Positions 16,931 to 25,658 of a stretch of DNA of 64,000 nucleotides are shown in pieces. A program made the translations under genes and the position numbers. Source of the DNA: JADJTT01 sp049306275 (GTDB lineage Bacteria; Bacteroidota; Bacteroidia; Chitinophagales; Saprospiraceae). Where the stretch lies: contig JBAQQB010000208.1 of the NCBI GenBank assembly GCA_049306275.1, forward strand, positions 1 to 64,000, read 5' to 3'. Positions within the stretch are counted from its first letter, which is position 1; each line of letters starts with the position of its first letter. Under the pieces are notes generated by a model that saw nothing but the letters and a program-made list of their open reading frames with translations, was not told where the DNA came from and did no database searches.

Positions 16931-17713
16931 ATGACGGAAACTGCCAAAAACCTGAGAAGTATGAAACAACTGGATCGTTTGACCGATTCCGATCACCCCA
17001 AAATCCGAGAGATCGCCTATCAGCTGACGGAAGGCGCCTGGGCCGAGGACGAGAAGGTGCGCAGCCTGTTCTACTTCGTCCGGGATGAGATCCGATTCGG
17101 GTTTCCATCCAGGCTTTTCGACTTGAAGGCCTCTGAGGTACTGGAGGAAAAAATGGGGGCCTGTATTTCCAAGACCGTTTTATTCAAAGCCCTGCTCGAC
17201 GCAGCGGGGGTTGGCGCCAGGTTTCATTTTGGGACCATAGACCTGGAGGTGTTCCGCGGCATCGTGCCGGGGTATATGCGCTGGGTGTTTCCCAAAACGG
17301 TAGCCCACGCCTGGCTGGAGGTCATGCTCTACGGCGAATGGAAGGCGATGGACTCTTTCATCTTCGACAAGCCCTACTTCAAAGGCGCAAAAAACAAGCT
17401 GGCCGATGAAGGGCTCGACAGGGGCTACGGGCTGGCCTGCCGCCACAGCCAATGCAGCTGCGGTTTCCATTTCGGGGAAAGAGGGTTTGTCCAAATGCAG
17501 GCCGTTTCAGAAGACCTGGGGTCCTGGGAGGATGCGATGGATTTTTACGGCAGCGGCTTCTTCGAAGAGATGGATCCGCGCCTGGAGGCCCTTTACCCGA
17601 AGATGGCGGCGCTGGTCAACCGACGGATCCGCAAGATCCGGATACAGAGCCTTAAAGAAGAGGAGCGCCCCGTGCCCGTGGCCTCGTACTTCGACCAATT
17701 CATCACGAGATAA
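16931..17713 (+). CDS. Transglutaminase-like (TGc) cysteine protease-fold protein
   Basis: The 260-residue cytoplasmic protein shows the transglutaminase-like triad: Cys in MGACISKTVLFKALLDAAGV (about residue 78), His in VAHAWLEV (about 125) and Asp in KAMDSFIFDK (about 140). Bacterial TGc proteins of this size are usually predicted proteases or amidases, but no substrate is known. A cysteine-rich patch (CRHSQCSCGFHFG) follows, which could bind metal. The ATG at 16931 is used; the second at 16961 is also possible. A strong terminator lies 31 bp downstream. Confidence 0.8.
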   Translation: MTETAKNLRSMKQLDRLTDSDHPKIREIAYQLTEGAWAEDEKVRSLFYFVRDEIRFGFPSRLFDLKASEVLEEKMGACISKTVLFKALLDAAGVGARFHFGTIDLEVFRGIVPGYMRWVFPKTVAHAWLEVMLYGEWKAMDSFIFDKPYFKGAKNKLADEGLDRGYGLACRHSQCSCGFHFGERGFVQMQAVSEDLGSWEDAMDFYGSGFFEEMDPRLEALYPKMAALVNRRIRKIRIQSLKEEERPVPVASYFDQFITR

Positions 17714-17743
17714 AAGAACAGTCATACAGCTGTTATCTTTTTA

Positions 17744-17775
17744 AGGGCGGTGTATGTTCATGCACCGCCTTTTCC
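17744..17775 (+). terminator. Rho-independent terminator after the transglutaminase-like gene
   Basis: GGCGGTG at 17746-17752 pairs with CACCGCC at 17763-17769, with a 10-base loop and a TTTT run after the stem. Confidence 0.75.
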
Positions 17776-18144
17776 ATTCCCCCTTCTTTGGGTGTACTTT
17801 AAAAAACAAAATTTTATTTTGCAAAAAACCTCCCCTGTATTTGAGATTTCTCATGAATCTGCCAATACCCGGATGGAATCCAAACCATAAAAGGTAAATT
17901 TCGCAATAAACTGCTTTACTGCTGTTTATGGTGATAAAAATCACCGCCTACCACTAACGAAGATCATTCCCGGATTAAATTTTCGAGCCGATTTTTGAGC
18001 CATGAACAACAAATGAATAAATGTTCATACGTTCTTTTGTAATCATTAACAAGCTCCGGGAACAAGTGCCTCATAGAAAAATCAGAATAAGATTCTTCTA
18101 CGCTTCTTCCCGGGGTTAATTTCTTCACAATAATTTTTCTTGCC
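17776..18144. other. AT-rich intergenic region ahead of the sulfur island
   Basis: The region has no convincing gene. It contains small dyads: CAAAAT/ATTTTG around 17806-17821, GGTGA/TCACC at 17930-17945 and ATGAACA/TGTTCAT with 13-base spacing at 18002-18028, the last a possible operator. The -35/-10 boxes of the rhodanese gene at 18145 were not identified with confidence. Base composition is clearly more AT-rich than flanking genes. Confidence 0.5.
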
Positions 18145-19158
18145 ATGAAAAACTTCTCTAAGTTATTGGTACTGGGTCTGGTAGTAGGTTTAATTTTCGC
18201 TTCCTGCAAAAAAGACCCCGATCCACAGGAAAATCAATTTAGCACGCTTGCACAGTACATGCAGGACAACAACCTGGATCTTGCCACGATCAACGGCGGT
18301 TTTGCCAAGCCTGGTTCCGCCCTCAACGTCAACCCTACCGACTATTCGGTACCCGACTACTACGTCATTGACATCCGCACTGCCGACGCTTTCAACAGCG
18401 GCCACATCAAAAATGCGGTGAACGTTCCCATCACTAACGTACTCGACGAGGCTCCCAACGCAGCCGGCAAACCCATCCTCATAGTATGCGCTTCCGGCCA
18501 GACTGCAGGCCGCGCCGTTGCCGCTCTCCGCATGAAAGGCTACACGGCATATTCTCTCAAATGGGGGATGTCCGCATGGCACTCCAGCTTCAGCGGCACC
18601 TGGGAAGGCAAAAAAGGCGACTTCGCTTCCCCCAACTGGGTGACCACCGGCACGCCGCCTGCATACTCCACCTTCGGCACCCCCGAGATATTCAGCGATG
18701 CGGCCACACCGGAAGCTATCCTGGATGAGCAAATCGAAAAAATGCTCGCCAACACGGAATGGGGCGTAACCAAGGACATCGTCCTGGCCAACCCGGGCAA
18801 CTACTTCATCAACAACTACTGGACACAGCCCGTTTGGGATCTCCTGGGCCACATCAATGGCGCGTACCGCATCAACGAAGACCTCAACCTCGCAGGTCTG
18901 AAATACCTTGATCCCAGCAAAACCATCCTGACCTACTGCTATACCGGCCAGACTTCCTCCATCACCAACGCATGGCTTGAAGTGCTCGGCTACGATACCA
19001 AGAGCCTTATGTTCGGCGCCAATGGCATCATCCACACCAACATGCTCAACTCCACGGATGACATCAAGAAAGTGACCTGGGGCGGCGCAGGCGCAGGCAG
19101 CAACCTCAACTTTGGCTACTACGACTCGAACGGTACGTATTTCAACCCGATACCGTAA
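18145..19158 (+). CDS. Tandem-rhodanese lipoprotein (sulfurtransferase)
   Basis: The 337-residue protein starts MKNFSKLLVLGLVVGLIFASCKK, a type II signal peptide with lipid-modified Cys21. There are two rhodanese domains. The first has VIDIRTADAFNSGHIKNAVNVP and active loop CASGQTAGRA (Cys115). The second, after a linker, has HINGAYRINEDL and CYTGQTSS (Cys265). Both keep the catalytic cysteine, which is uncommon in tandem rhodaneses. Rhodaneses move sulfane sulfur from thiosulfate or persulfide to an acceptor. It is the first gene of a rhodanese-porin-rhodanese row that converges on the multiheme cytochrome. Confidence 0.92.
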   Translation: MKNFSKLLVLGLVVGLIFASCKKDPDPQENQFSTLAQYMQDNNLDLATINGGFAKPGSALNVNPTDYSVPDYYVIDIRTADAFNSGHIKNAVNVPITNVLDEAPNAAGKPILIVCASGQTAGRAVAALRMKGYTAYSLKWGMSAWHSSFSGTWEGKKGDFASPNWVTTGTPPAYSTFGTPEIFSDAATPEAILDEQIEKMLANTEWGVTKDIVLANPGNYFINNYWTQPVWDLLGHINGAYRINEDLNLAGLKYLDPSKTILTYCYTGQTSSITNAWLEVLGYDTKSLMFGANGIIHTNMLNSTDDIKKVTWGGAGAGSNLNFGYYDSNGTYFNPIP

Positions 19159-19236
19159 TGGTGAGAACGGAAGGGAAAGGGCCTCCTACCCTTTCCCTTT
19201 TACTACCTTCTTTTACCTTCATTTCAACTCCTTGCC

Positions 19237-20337
19237 ATGAAAAAGCTAATTTTCGTCATACTGGCATCCCTGTTTTTCCTTCCCTCTTTCATGAAAGCAC
19301 AAGGCTGTGTAGAACCCGAAGGCGACGAGCGTATCACCGTGATCGGGTTTATCCAGCCCCAGGTGGAATACAAACTGCTCGGGGAAGACTTCCTGGGTAA
19401 CAATCTCAACAGCAGCAGCTTCTACTTCAACCGCGCCCGCCTGGGCGTCACGGGTGTTATACCCTACGACTTCAGCTACTACTTCATGACCGAGTTCAGC
19501 CCTACCCTGAACGGTCCGTTCATCATCGACGCTTTCATCTCCTACCGCCGCTTTGCGCCCTATATCAGCGCATCCATCGGCCAGTTCAAATCGCCCTTCG
19601 GCCTCGAACTGCTCACGCCCTGCCATAAACTCCTCGTCATCAACCGCTCCATGGTGGTCGACAACCTCAACTCCACCGCCCGCGGCAACCGCGACATCGG
19701 GTTCCTGGTATTCGGTGGCACCGGCGACCTGAGCATCTTCGGCTCCAAGGTTAAAAATATGTTCGGCTACCAGTTCGCCATCATGAACGGCACCGGCATG
19801 AACATCAAGGACGACAACAACCTCAAAGACTATATCGGACGACTGACTTTCCATCCCTTCGAATTCATTACCCTGGGCGCCAGCTTCCGCACCGGGCAAC
19901 AACCGCCCAAAGTCGCAGGCGTCACCGACAACGACATTCGCACCCGCTACGGGTTCGACCTCGAATTCAAATACAAAGGCATCATCGTACAGGGTGAATA
20001 CGTCAATGGCACCGACGAAGGTTCCTACACTGTAGGCGGCGGCTGCGGAGGCGAAATCACCACGATAACCGGCTCCCGCCAAAGCGATGGCTTCTTCGTA
20101 CAGGCCGGCTACATGACCCCTTGGCGCATCCAGCCCATCGTGCGCTACGAAACCTTCGAACCCAACATGTCGGAAGATTTCAACGAAGACATCCAGAATG
20201 TCGTGACCTACGGTATCAACTACTTCTTCAACGACCGCATCCGCCTGCAGGCCAACTACCTGTACAAGGCAGAACAAACAGCAAGAACTGAAGTACCCAA
20301 CGACGAAATACTGCTGCAACTCCAGGTCGAATTTTGA
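19237..20337 (+). CDS. OprO/OprP-type outer-membrane porin
   Basis: The 366-residue protein has a signal peptide (cleaved near MKAQG). Porin O/P family strands follow: FNRARLGVTGVIPYDFSYYFMTEFSP, AFISYRRFAPYISASIGQFKSPFGLE and GNRDIGFLVFGG, with C-terminal strand EILLQLQVEF ending in Phe, the usual outer-membrane signature. The family includes phosphate- and pyrophosphate-selective channels. Here it sits between two rhodanese genes, 78 bp after one and 58 bp before the other, so an anion such as thiosulfate or sulfate is an attractive but unproven substrate. Confidence 0.88.
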   Translation: MKKLIFVILASLFFLPSFMKAQGCVEPEGDERITVIGFIQPQVEYKLLGEDFLGNNLNSSSFYFNRARLGVTGVIPYDFSYYFMTEFSPTLNGPFIIDAFISYRRFAPYISASIGQFKSPFGLELLTPCHKLLVINRSMVVDNLNSTARGNRDIGFLVFGGTGDLSIFGSKVKNMFGYQFAIMNGTGMNIKDDNNLKDYIGRLTFHPFEFITLGASFRTGQQPPKVAGVTDNDIRTRYGFDLEFKYKGIIVQGEYVNGTDEGSYTVGGGCGGEITTITGSRQSDGFFVQAGYMTPWRIQPIVRYETFEPNMSEDFNEDIQNVVTYGINYFFNDRIRLQANYLYKAEQTARTEVPNDEILLQLQVEF

Positions 20338-20340
20338 ACA

Positions 20341-20375
20341 GGATCATCAGGATTTTGTCGGATCATCAGGATTTT
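20341..20375 (+). repeat. Two direct copies of GGATCATCAGGATTTT
   Basis: The 16-mer is at 20341-20356 and again, identical, at 20360-20375, between the porin stop and the next rhodanese. A third identical copy is at 35064-35079. Confidence 0.85.
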
Positions 20376-20395
20376 AAATTTAAAACCGATCAAAA

Positions 20396-21256
20396 ATGAA
20401 ATCGCATAGCATTCTTTCCCTCATCCTCGGCCTCGTCTTTGCCCTTGTGAACTCTGTATCGGCACAGCCCGATATCATCTCTGCCAAAGACTTCGTGGCC
20501 CTGATGAAAACCAACCCCAAACTCGTCATCATCGACTCCGGCAAGGCCAAGGCTTACGCTGCCAACCACGTCAAGGGCGCTATCCATATGAATCACCTCG
20601 ACCTGTATCAGAAAGACAACGAAATCGACGGCCTCATCCTGCCGGTTGATCAACTCGCCGCTTTCTTCGGCAGCAAGGGTATCGCTGAAAACAGCGAAAT
20701 CGTGATCTACGACGACGGCTCCCAGAAATACAACACCCGCATCTACTGGATCCTCAAATACATCGGCGCTACCAATGTCAAGATGCTGCACATGGACATG
20801 GCTGAATGGGGCAAAGTGCGCGTCCCGCTCACCGCTACGCCCACAACCTACGAACCTGTCACTTTCGCCCCCTCGGTCAACCCCGACATCTTCGCCGACA
20901 TTGAAAGGGTGAAAATGACCAACGATAACCCCTCCTTCGTGCTGATCGACGCACGCAGCGAAGCTGAATTCAATGGCACCGCAGAAGACAGCCAGGGCCA
21001 CATCCCCGGCGCCATCAGCATCGACTACAAACTGTTCCTGACGGAAGCCGGCGCCTTCAAACCGGAAGAAGAACTCCGCAAAATGGTCGCCGACATGGGC
21101 ATCACCCCCGAACAGGAAATCATCGCGTACTGCAAAACCAGCGTGCGCGCCGCCCCGGTCTACGTAGTGTTCAAAAATATCCTCGGCTTCGAAAAAGTCA
21201 GGGTATACGACGGCGCTTACAACGAATGGGTGGCCTCTAATCCGGTAGCGCAATAA
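20396..21256 (+). CDS. Exported thiosulfate sulfurtransferase-like protein (two rhodanese domains)
   Basis: The 286-residue protein has a cleavable signal peptide (ending VSAQ). The N-terminal rhodanese domain has IYDDGSQK where the catalytic Cys loop would be, so it is structural. The C-terminal domain contains FVLIDARSEAEFNGTAEDSQGHIPGA and the active loop YCKTSVRAA with Cys246. This one-inactive, one-active layout is that of classical SseA/TST enzymes that take sulfur from thiosulfate or mercaptopyruvate. Location is periplasmic. It is followed by two terminators and then by the converging cytochrome gene. Confidence 0.92.
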   Translation: MKSHSILSLILGLVFALVNSVSAQPDIISAKDFVALMKTNPKLVIIDSGKAKAYAANHVKGAIHMNHLDLYQKDNEIDGLILPVDQLAAFFGSKGIAENSEIVIYDDGSQKYNTRIYWILKYIGATNVKMLHMDMAEWGKVRVPLTATPTTYEPVTFAPSVNPDIFADIERVKMTNDNPSFVLIDARSEAEFNGTAEDSQGHIPGAISIDYKLFLTEAGAFKPEEELRKMVADMGITPEQEIIAYCKTSVRAAPVYVVFKNILGFEKVRVYDGAYNEWVASNPVAQ

Positions 21257-21283
21257 CTTGCAATACACAATTTCTGATTGACG

Positions 21284-21306
21284 AAAAACTAAGCAATTAG
21301 TTTTTT
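21284..21306 (+). terminator. First terminator after the rhodanese gene
   Basis: AAAAACTAA (21284-21292), GCAA loop and TTAGTTTTT, followed by more T. It lies 28 bp past the stop codon. Confidence 0.6.
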
Positions 21307-21316
21307 CTGGCAAGAT

Positions 21317-21357
21317 GTCCTGCTTTGCGTGGAGGCGCGGGCAGGACTTCTTTTTTT
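21317..21357 (+). terminator. Second, GC-stemmed terminator
   Basis: GTCCTGC (21317-21323) pairs with GCAGGAC (21341-21347), followed by TTC and seven T. This is a classical rho-independent form. Confidence 0.75.
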
Positions 21358-21436
21358 AGTTTTCAGTTTTCAATTTTTAGTTTTCAGTTATGATCAAGTT
21401 CAACTGAAAATTGAAAACTGAAAACTGAAAACTAAA
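21358..21436. repeat. ACTGAAAA-word inverted array at a convergent junction
   Basis: Copies of TTTTCAGT-like words on the left and ACTGAAAA/ATTGAAAA words on the right form an extended imperfect hairpin. Its right edge reaches the stop codon of the converging multiheme cytochrome (21432). The same words build the hairpin at 28571-28637. Confidence 0.8.
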
Positions 21437-23303
21437 ACTCCGGCAAAAGGCACTGCTTGGACACCCCCTTCATTGCCCCATCAAAGTCCTCCACCGCCCT
21501 GATCATCACTTTTGAATTGCCGTCATGGCAGCTCAGGCAGGCGCCGGCTCGCAGGATGCGGTGCTGCTCGGCCAGGCTGAAGGGGCGGGCGTTGGGGCGG
21601 GTGGTGGAAAGGCCCCGGGGTTCTTTGAGAAAAGGAATCCAGGCGTCTTGGGGAAGGCCGTCCTGGGGAGTGCCGACGTATTCGGGGGTGAAAAACCATT
21701 TTCCTTTTCCATTCACATTCCTGTATTCCAGCTTGCCGCGGCCGTAGCCGATGGCCAGGGGGTCGAGGTGACAGGAGGCACAGCTGCGGCCTGCGGCCGA
21801 GGTGGTGTGGGGCGCCACGGGGGCATGGAGCCGGTGAAAGGTCTCGCCTTTTTTCTTTTTTTGCGGAAAATCTGATTGGTCGAGCGTCATGACCATTCCG
21901 GGGATAAAGGTCTTGATCTGGCGGATCCGCTCCTCTCCCATCTCCATTTTCTCCACGACGCCCAAAACGGGCGGATCGGCAAAGAAGCCGCCCAGGTATT
22001 CTTCCCATTTGCCCTTGGTGCGCTTTTTATCCAACAAATCAAAAGCCTGAATATCGGGGTTGAAAGCCGTATGACAACCAATGCACTGCGGCGCCCAGGC
22101 CGTGTGGCAGGCGCCGCAGGTGAGGTTGTCGTGGGCCCTGCCTCGCGTGCAATCGTCGGCAGGCGGATTGAGCGGCCGCTTCACGCCGGTGTTTTTGCTC
22201 ACCAGAAACGCCTTCCCCGAAGGGTCCACCCAGCCGTTCCACAGCGCTTCGCCCGATTGTCCGACCAGAAAATCGTGCCCTTGATAGGGCAGCTTGCGCA
22301 GGCCCAGTATCTTTTTGGTCTCTTGGTCGAGCCCTTCCCATCCCACCGTTTTGGGCGGTCCCGAAAAATGGCAATCCTGGCATTTGACCTTCACCGCGTC
22401 TTCCTCATGGAGGTAGGTCTTGCCGTCGCCCATGGTCTCGTTCGCGCTGTGGCAGTCGATGCAATCCATACCGCGGGTATGGTGCACATCCGGGGTGATC
22501 ATTTGCAGGACCCGGCCGTCGGCCAGCACGCGATAAGCCGATTGGCCCTGTACCTGGTCGGGCGTCAGCAGGGTCTCGTGCCAGCCTTCGAAGCCCATGG
22601 AGATGCGGCCGGAGCGGCTGTGGCAGCCGAAGCAGTGGTCGTTGGTGACTTGAATCGTCAGTGAAGGGTGAAGGGTGAAGGGTGAAGAGGGGTTGTTGGG
22701 TTGTTGGGTAATGGGGGGATTCAGGTGACAGGCGAGGCAGCCGCCGCCGCGAGAGCGTTCGGAGATGGGGCCGGGATGTTCTTTTTCGTTGCCCAGGTGG
22801 CAGGAGGCGCAGAGGTGGCGCAGGTGTTTGTCGGCCGGGCTATGGCCGAGATCGCGCACGTGCGCGAAGGCGGCCAGGGTGTCGATCTCGCCGAAGACAA
22901 AGCGGTCGACGGTGATGACGCCGGCCATGGTGGTCATGAGAGAATGGTCGACGCGCTTGGCAATGTCGAGGTGGCAGTTGGCCGTGCCGCAGGTCTGGTA
23001 CACGTTGCTCAGGTTGCCGGGAATCAGCACCATGCTTTTGTGGGCCTTTTTCTCCTCTACCGCGGTCGGATTGCCCAGGTGGCAGGAGGCGCAGCCGATG
23101 ATGGCCGGGTCGTGCACCGCCGCGAAGCCGGTCATGTCGCTGTGGCAGTTGAGGCAGGCTTCCTTTGCGCCCAAGCTCGCAGAGGGCTTAACCTCCGACA
23201 TGCGGCTGTCGCGGAGAAGGGCGCCGAACCAGTAAACCAAAATAGCGGCGAAGAGCACAACCCCAACAATCAAATTACGGACCGAAAAAATGCCATTTCC
23301 CAT
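21432..23303 (-). CDS. Membrane-anchored dodecaheme c-type cytochrome
   Basis: From the ATG at 23303 the protein has 623 residues. Residues about 7-30 form an uncleaved membrane anchor (NLIVGVVLFAAILVYWFG), the rest is periplasmic. Heme motifs are eleven CXXCH (near residues 50, 71, 165, 189, 224, 281, 308, 396, 407, then two near the C-terminus) plus one CX4CH (CGTANCH at about 105). Multiheme cytochromes of this layout pass electrons between quinol or a partner enzyme and a substrate. It is divergent from the PsrABC-type operon, so it probably works with it. Residues about 199-213 are low-complexity (QQPNNPSSPFTLHPS) and come from a translated repeat. Starts upstream of 23303 are possible. 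Confidence 0.9.
   Translation of the reverse strand: MGNGIFSVRNLIVGVVLFAAILVYWFGALLRDSRMSEVKPSASLGAKEACLNCHSDMTGFAAVHDPAIIGCASCHLGNPTAVEEKKAHKSMVLIPGNLSNVYQTCGTANCHLDIAKRVDHSLMTTMAGVITVDRFVFGEIDTLAAFAHVRDLGHSPADKHLRHLCASCHLGNEKEHPGPISERSRGGGCLACHLNPPITQQPNNPSSPFTLHPSLTIQVTNDHCFGCHSRSGRISMGFEGWHETLLTPDQVQGQSAYRVLADGRVLQMITPDVHHTRGMDCIDCHSANETMGDGKTYLHEEDAVKVKCQDCHFSGPPKTVGWEGLDQETKKILGLRKLPYQGHDFLVGQSGEALWNGWVDPSGKAFLVSKNTGVKRPLNPPADDCTRGRAHDNLTCGACHTAWAPQCIGCHTAFNPDIQAFDLLDKKRTKGKWEEYLGGFFADPPVLGVVEKMEMGEERIRQIKTFIPGMVMTLDQSDFPQKKKKGETFHRLHAPVAPHTTSAAGRSCASCHLDPLAIGYGRGKLEYRNVNGKGKWFFTPEYVGTPQDGLPQDAWIPFLKEPRGLSTTRPNARPFSLAEQHRILRAGACLSCHDGNSKVMIRAVEDFDGAMKGVSKQCLLPEF
22661..22719 (-). repeat. 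Tandem repeat translated inside the multiheme cytochrome gene
   Basis: Four GTGAAGG-type 7-mers (22661-22688) are followed by GGGGTTGTTGGGTTGTTGGG-like sequence (to 22719). The second part matches, in opposite orientation and with few changes, the intergenic sequence at 38026-38058. It keeps the reading frame of the cytochrome. Confidence 0.75.
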
Positions 23304-23426
23304 GCCGGACAAGGTAAGTACAGACTGATATTTATCACCCCTAATATTGAAAAAAATCATCATTCCCCAAGGCAAGATGGGTTTATTTTGGGCATTATTT
23401 ATTGCATGAACAATCATTCATATAAC

Positions 23427-25658
23427 ATGAAAACAAGGCGGGATTTCATCAAGATAACGGGATTAGGCCTTGCCGGCATCGCTTTGGGCGGCGGAACCAT
23501 ACAATTTTTGAAGGGTTCCTCTATTTGGGATAGCGTCATGGCCGAGGGCGTCATGCGCACGCCCACCTATTGCGAGATCTGTTTCTGGAAATGCGCAGCC
23601 TGGGCTTATAAAGACGACACCGGCAAGCTGCTCAAACTCATCGGCCACGAGGAAGACCCGCACTGCAACGGGCGTTTGTGTCCGCGCGGCACTGGCGGTC
23701 TTGGCAGTTATTACGACACCGACCGGCTTCTATCGCCTTTGATCCGGGTCACGGAAGACGGAAAACAGACCTTCCGCAAGGCTTCCTGGGATGAAGCGCT
23801 GGGCCTGATCGCCGAGAAGATGAAGCAGATCGCCGAAAAAACCGGTCCGGAAAGCGTAGCCTTGTTCAACCACGGCTCTTCCGGCCATTTCTTCGAGCAC
23901 CTGTTCAGCGCCTATGGGTCGAAAACCGTTGCGGCGCCTTCCTATGCGCAATGCCGCGGGCCGCGCGATGTGGGCTTCAAGGCCACCTACGGCTCCGCGT
24001 TGGGCTCTCCGGAACCCATCGACATTCGCGACACCCGCTGCCTGGTGCTGATCGGCTCCCACCTCGGAGAGAACATGCACAACAGCCAGGTGCAGGAAAT
24101 GTCTGACGCCATTGACCGCGGCGCAGACATCATCACCGTCGACCCGCGCTACTCGACCGCGGCCAGCAAATCCAAATTCTGGCTGCCCATCAAGCCCGCC
24201 ACCGATATCGCGCTGCTGCTGGCCTGGATGCACGTGCTGATCTACGAAGACCTCTACGACAAAAAATACATCGAACAATACGCCAATGGCTTCGACCGCC
24301 TGAAGCAGCACGTGCGCCGCTTCACCCCCGAGTGGGCCTACGGCATCACCACCATCAAGCCCGATGTGATCCGCCAGACCGCCCGCCTGATGGCCAGCGC
24401 TTCCCCGGCTACCCTCATACACCCGGGCCGCCACGTCACCTGGTACGGCGACGACACCCAGCGCTCCAGAGCCATCGCTATTCTCAACGCCCTGCTGGGC
24501 TCCTTTGGACGCCGCGGGGGCTTCTACTTCAAGGAAGCCATGAAAATGCCCGATTTCCCGACCCCCGAATATCCTGAACCCAGGTGGACCTGGAAGGACA
24601 CCCTCGGCGACCGCTTCCCCCTCGCCGACACTGGCGTGACCAACACCATCATCGACGCTTCCATCACCGAAAACGGCGTGGAGCCAAAGGTCAAAGCGTG
24701 GGTCGTCACCGGTACCAACCTTCCGGTCGCCATACCCGACAAAGCGCGCCTTGAAAAAGCGTTCAACGAACTCGAACTCGTGGTAGTCGTCGACACCATG
24801 CCCATGGAGATCACCGGCTACGCCGACGTCATCCTGCCGGAATGCACGTACCTGGAGCGCTATGACGAGGTCCGAACGGCCCCCGGCCGCGAGCCCTACA
24901 TCGCCCTCCGCATGCCCGCCGCCGAACCCATGGGCGACTCCAAGCCCGCCTGGTGGATGGCCAAACAACTGGGTGAAAAACTCGGCCTGAGCGCTTATTT
25001 CCCCTATGAAGACTACACTGAAGTGCTCGACTGGCAGCTGCAGCAAGTAGGCAGCTCGCTGGAGGAATTGAAAAAGATCGGGGTCAAAAAGTTCGATCGC
25101 AAAAGCATGCAGCTCTATCTGGAAGAAGGGCAAGAGTACACCTTCCCCACTCCCAGCGGAAAGATCGAACTCTATTCGGAAGAATTTGCCAGCTACGGCT
25201 TCGACCCCATGCCCAACTACACGGCCCACCCCGAGCCGCCGGAAGGCTTCTACCGCCTGATCTACGGCCGGGCGCCCATGCATACCTTCAGCCGCACCGC
25301 CAACAACCCTTACCTCACCGACCTGATGGACGAAAACAGCGCCTGGGTCAATCCCAAGGTCGCTAAACTCTGGGACCTTAAAAACGACCAGAAAGTGTAC
25401 CTCAAGAACCAGGACGGTGTAGTCAGCGACTTCCCCATCAAGGTGCGCATTACCGAACGGATTCGCTGGGATTCAGTCTACATGGTGCATGGCTTCGGCC
25501 AGACCCAGAAAGAGCTCAGCCGCTCCTTCGGAAAAGGCGCCAGCGACACCCAGCTCATGACCTCAGTGATGATGGACCCCATCATGGGCGGTACGGGCAT
25601 GCGCGGCAACTTTGTAACCTTTATTACGGATGAACCTGTTAAAGCCGTCGAATCATGA
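23427..25658 (+). CDS. PsrA/PhsA-type molybdopterin oxidoreductase, Tat-exported catalytic subunit
   Basis: The start at 23427 gives MKTRRDFIKITGLGLAG, a twin-arginine signal; another ATG at 23406 is in frame. The 743-residue protein has the 4Fe-4S motif Cys49-x2-Cys52-x3-Cys56-x28-Cys85. The Mo-ligand candidate is Cys176 in YAQCRGPRDVG, close to the Cys ligand of PsrA/PhsA. The typical FNHGSSGHFFEHL, GRHVTWYGDDTQRSRAI and YADVILPECTYLERYDEV follow. These place it with thiosulfate, tetrathionate, polysulfide or related sulfur reductases/oxidases. Substrate and direction cannot be told from sequence. It overlaps the Fe-S subunit by 4 bp. Confidence 0.93.
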   Translation: MKTRRDFIKITGLGLAGIALGGGTIQFLKGSSIWDSVMAEGVMRTPTYCEICFWKCAAWAYKDDTGKLLKLIGHEEDPHCNGRLCPRGTGGLGSYYDTDRLLSPLIRVTEDGKQTFRKASWDEALGLIAEKMKQIAEKTGPESVALFNHGSSGHFFEHLFSAYGSKTVAAPSYAQCRGPRDVGFKATYGSALGSPEPIDIRDTRCLVLIGSHLGENMHNSQVQEMSDAIDRGADIITVDPRYSTAASKSKFWLPIKPATDIALLLAWMHVLIYEDLYDKKYIEQYANGFDRLKQHVRRFTPEWAYGITTIKPDVIRQTARLMASASPATLIHPGRHVTWYGDDTQRSRAIAILNALLGSFGRRGGFYFKEAMKMPDFPTPEYPEPRWTWKDTLGDRFPLADTGVTNTIIDASITENGVEPKVKAWVVTGTNLPVAIPDKARLEKAFNELELVVVVDTMPMEITGYADVILPECTYLERYDEVRTAPGREPYIALRMPAAEPMGDSKPAWWMAKQLGEKLGLSAYFPYEDYTEVLDWQLQQVGSSLEELKKIGVKKFDRKSMQLYLEEGQEYTFPTPSGKIELYSEEFASYGFDPMPNYTAHPEPPEGFYRLIYGRAPMHTFSRTANNPYLTDLMDENSAWVNPKVAKLWDLKNDQKVYLKNQDGVVSDFPIKVRITERIRWDSVYMVHGFGQTQKELSRSFGKGASDTQLMTSVMMDPIMGGTGMRGNFVTFITDEPVKAVES

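Noticed and set aside
17964..18209. Minus-strand frame of 81 codons in the gap before the first rhodanese
   Set aside because: Overlaps the signal peptide of a sure gene on the other strand, no family features, AT-rich gap composition.
22701..23426. Upstream in-frame extension of the molybdoenzyme gene
   Set aside because: It is antisense to the multiheme cytochrome; the twin-arginine start at 23427 is clearly right.
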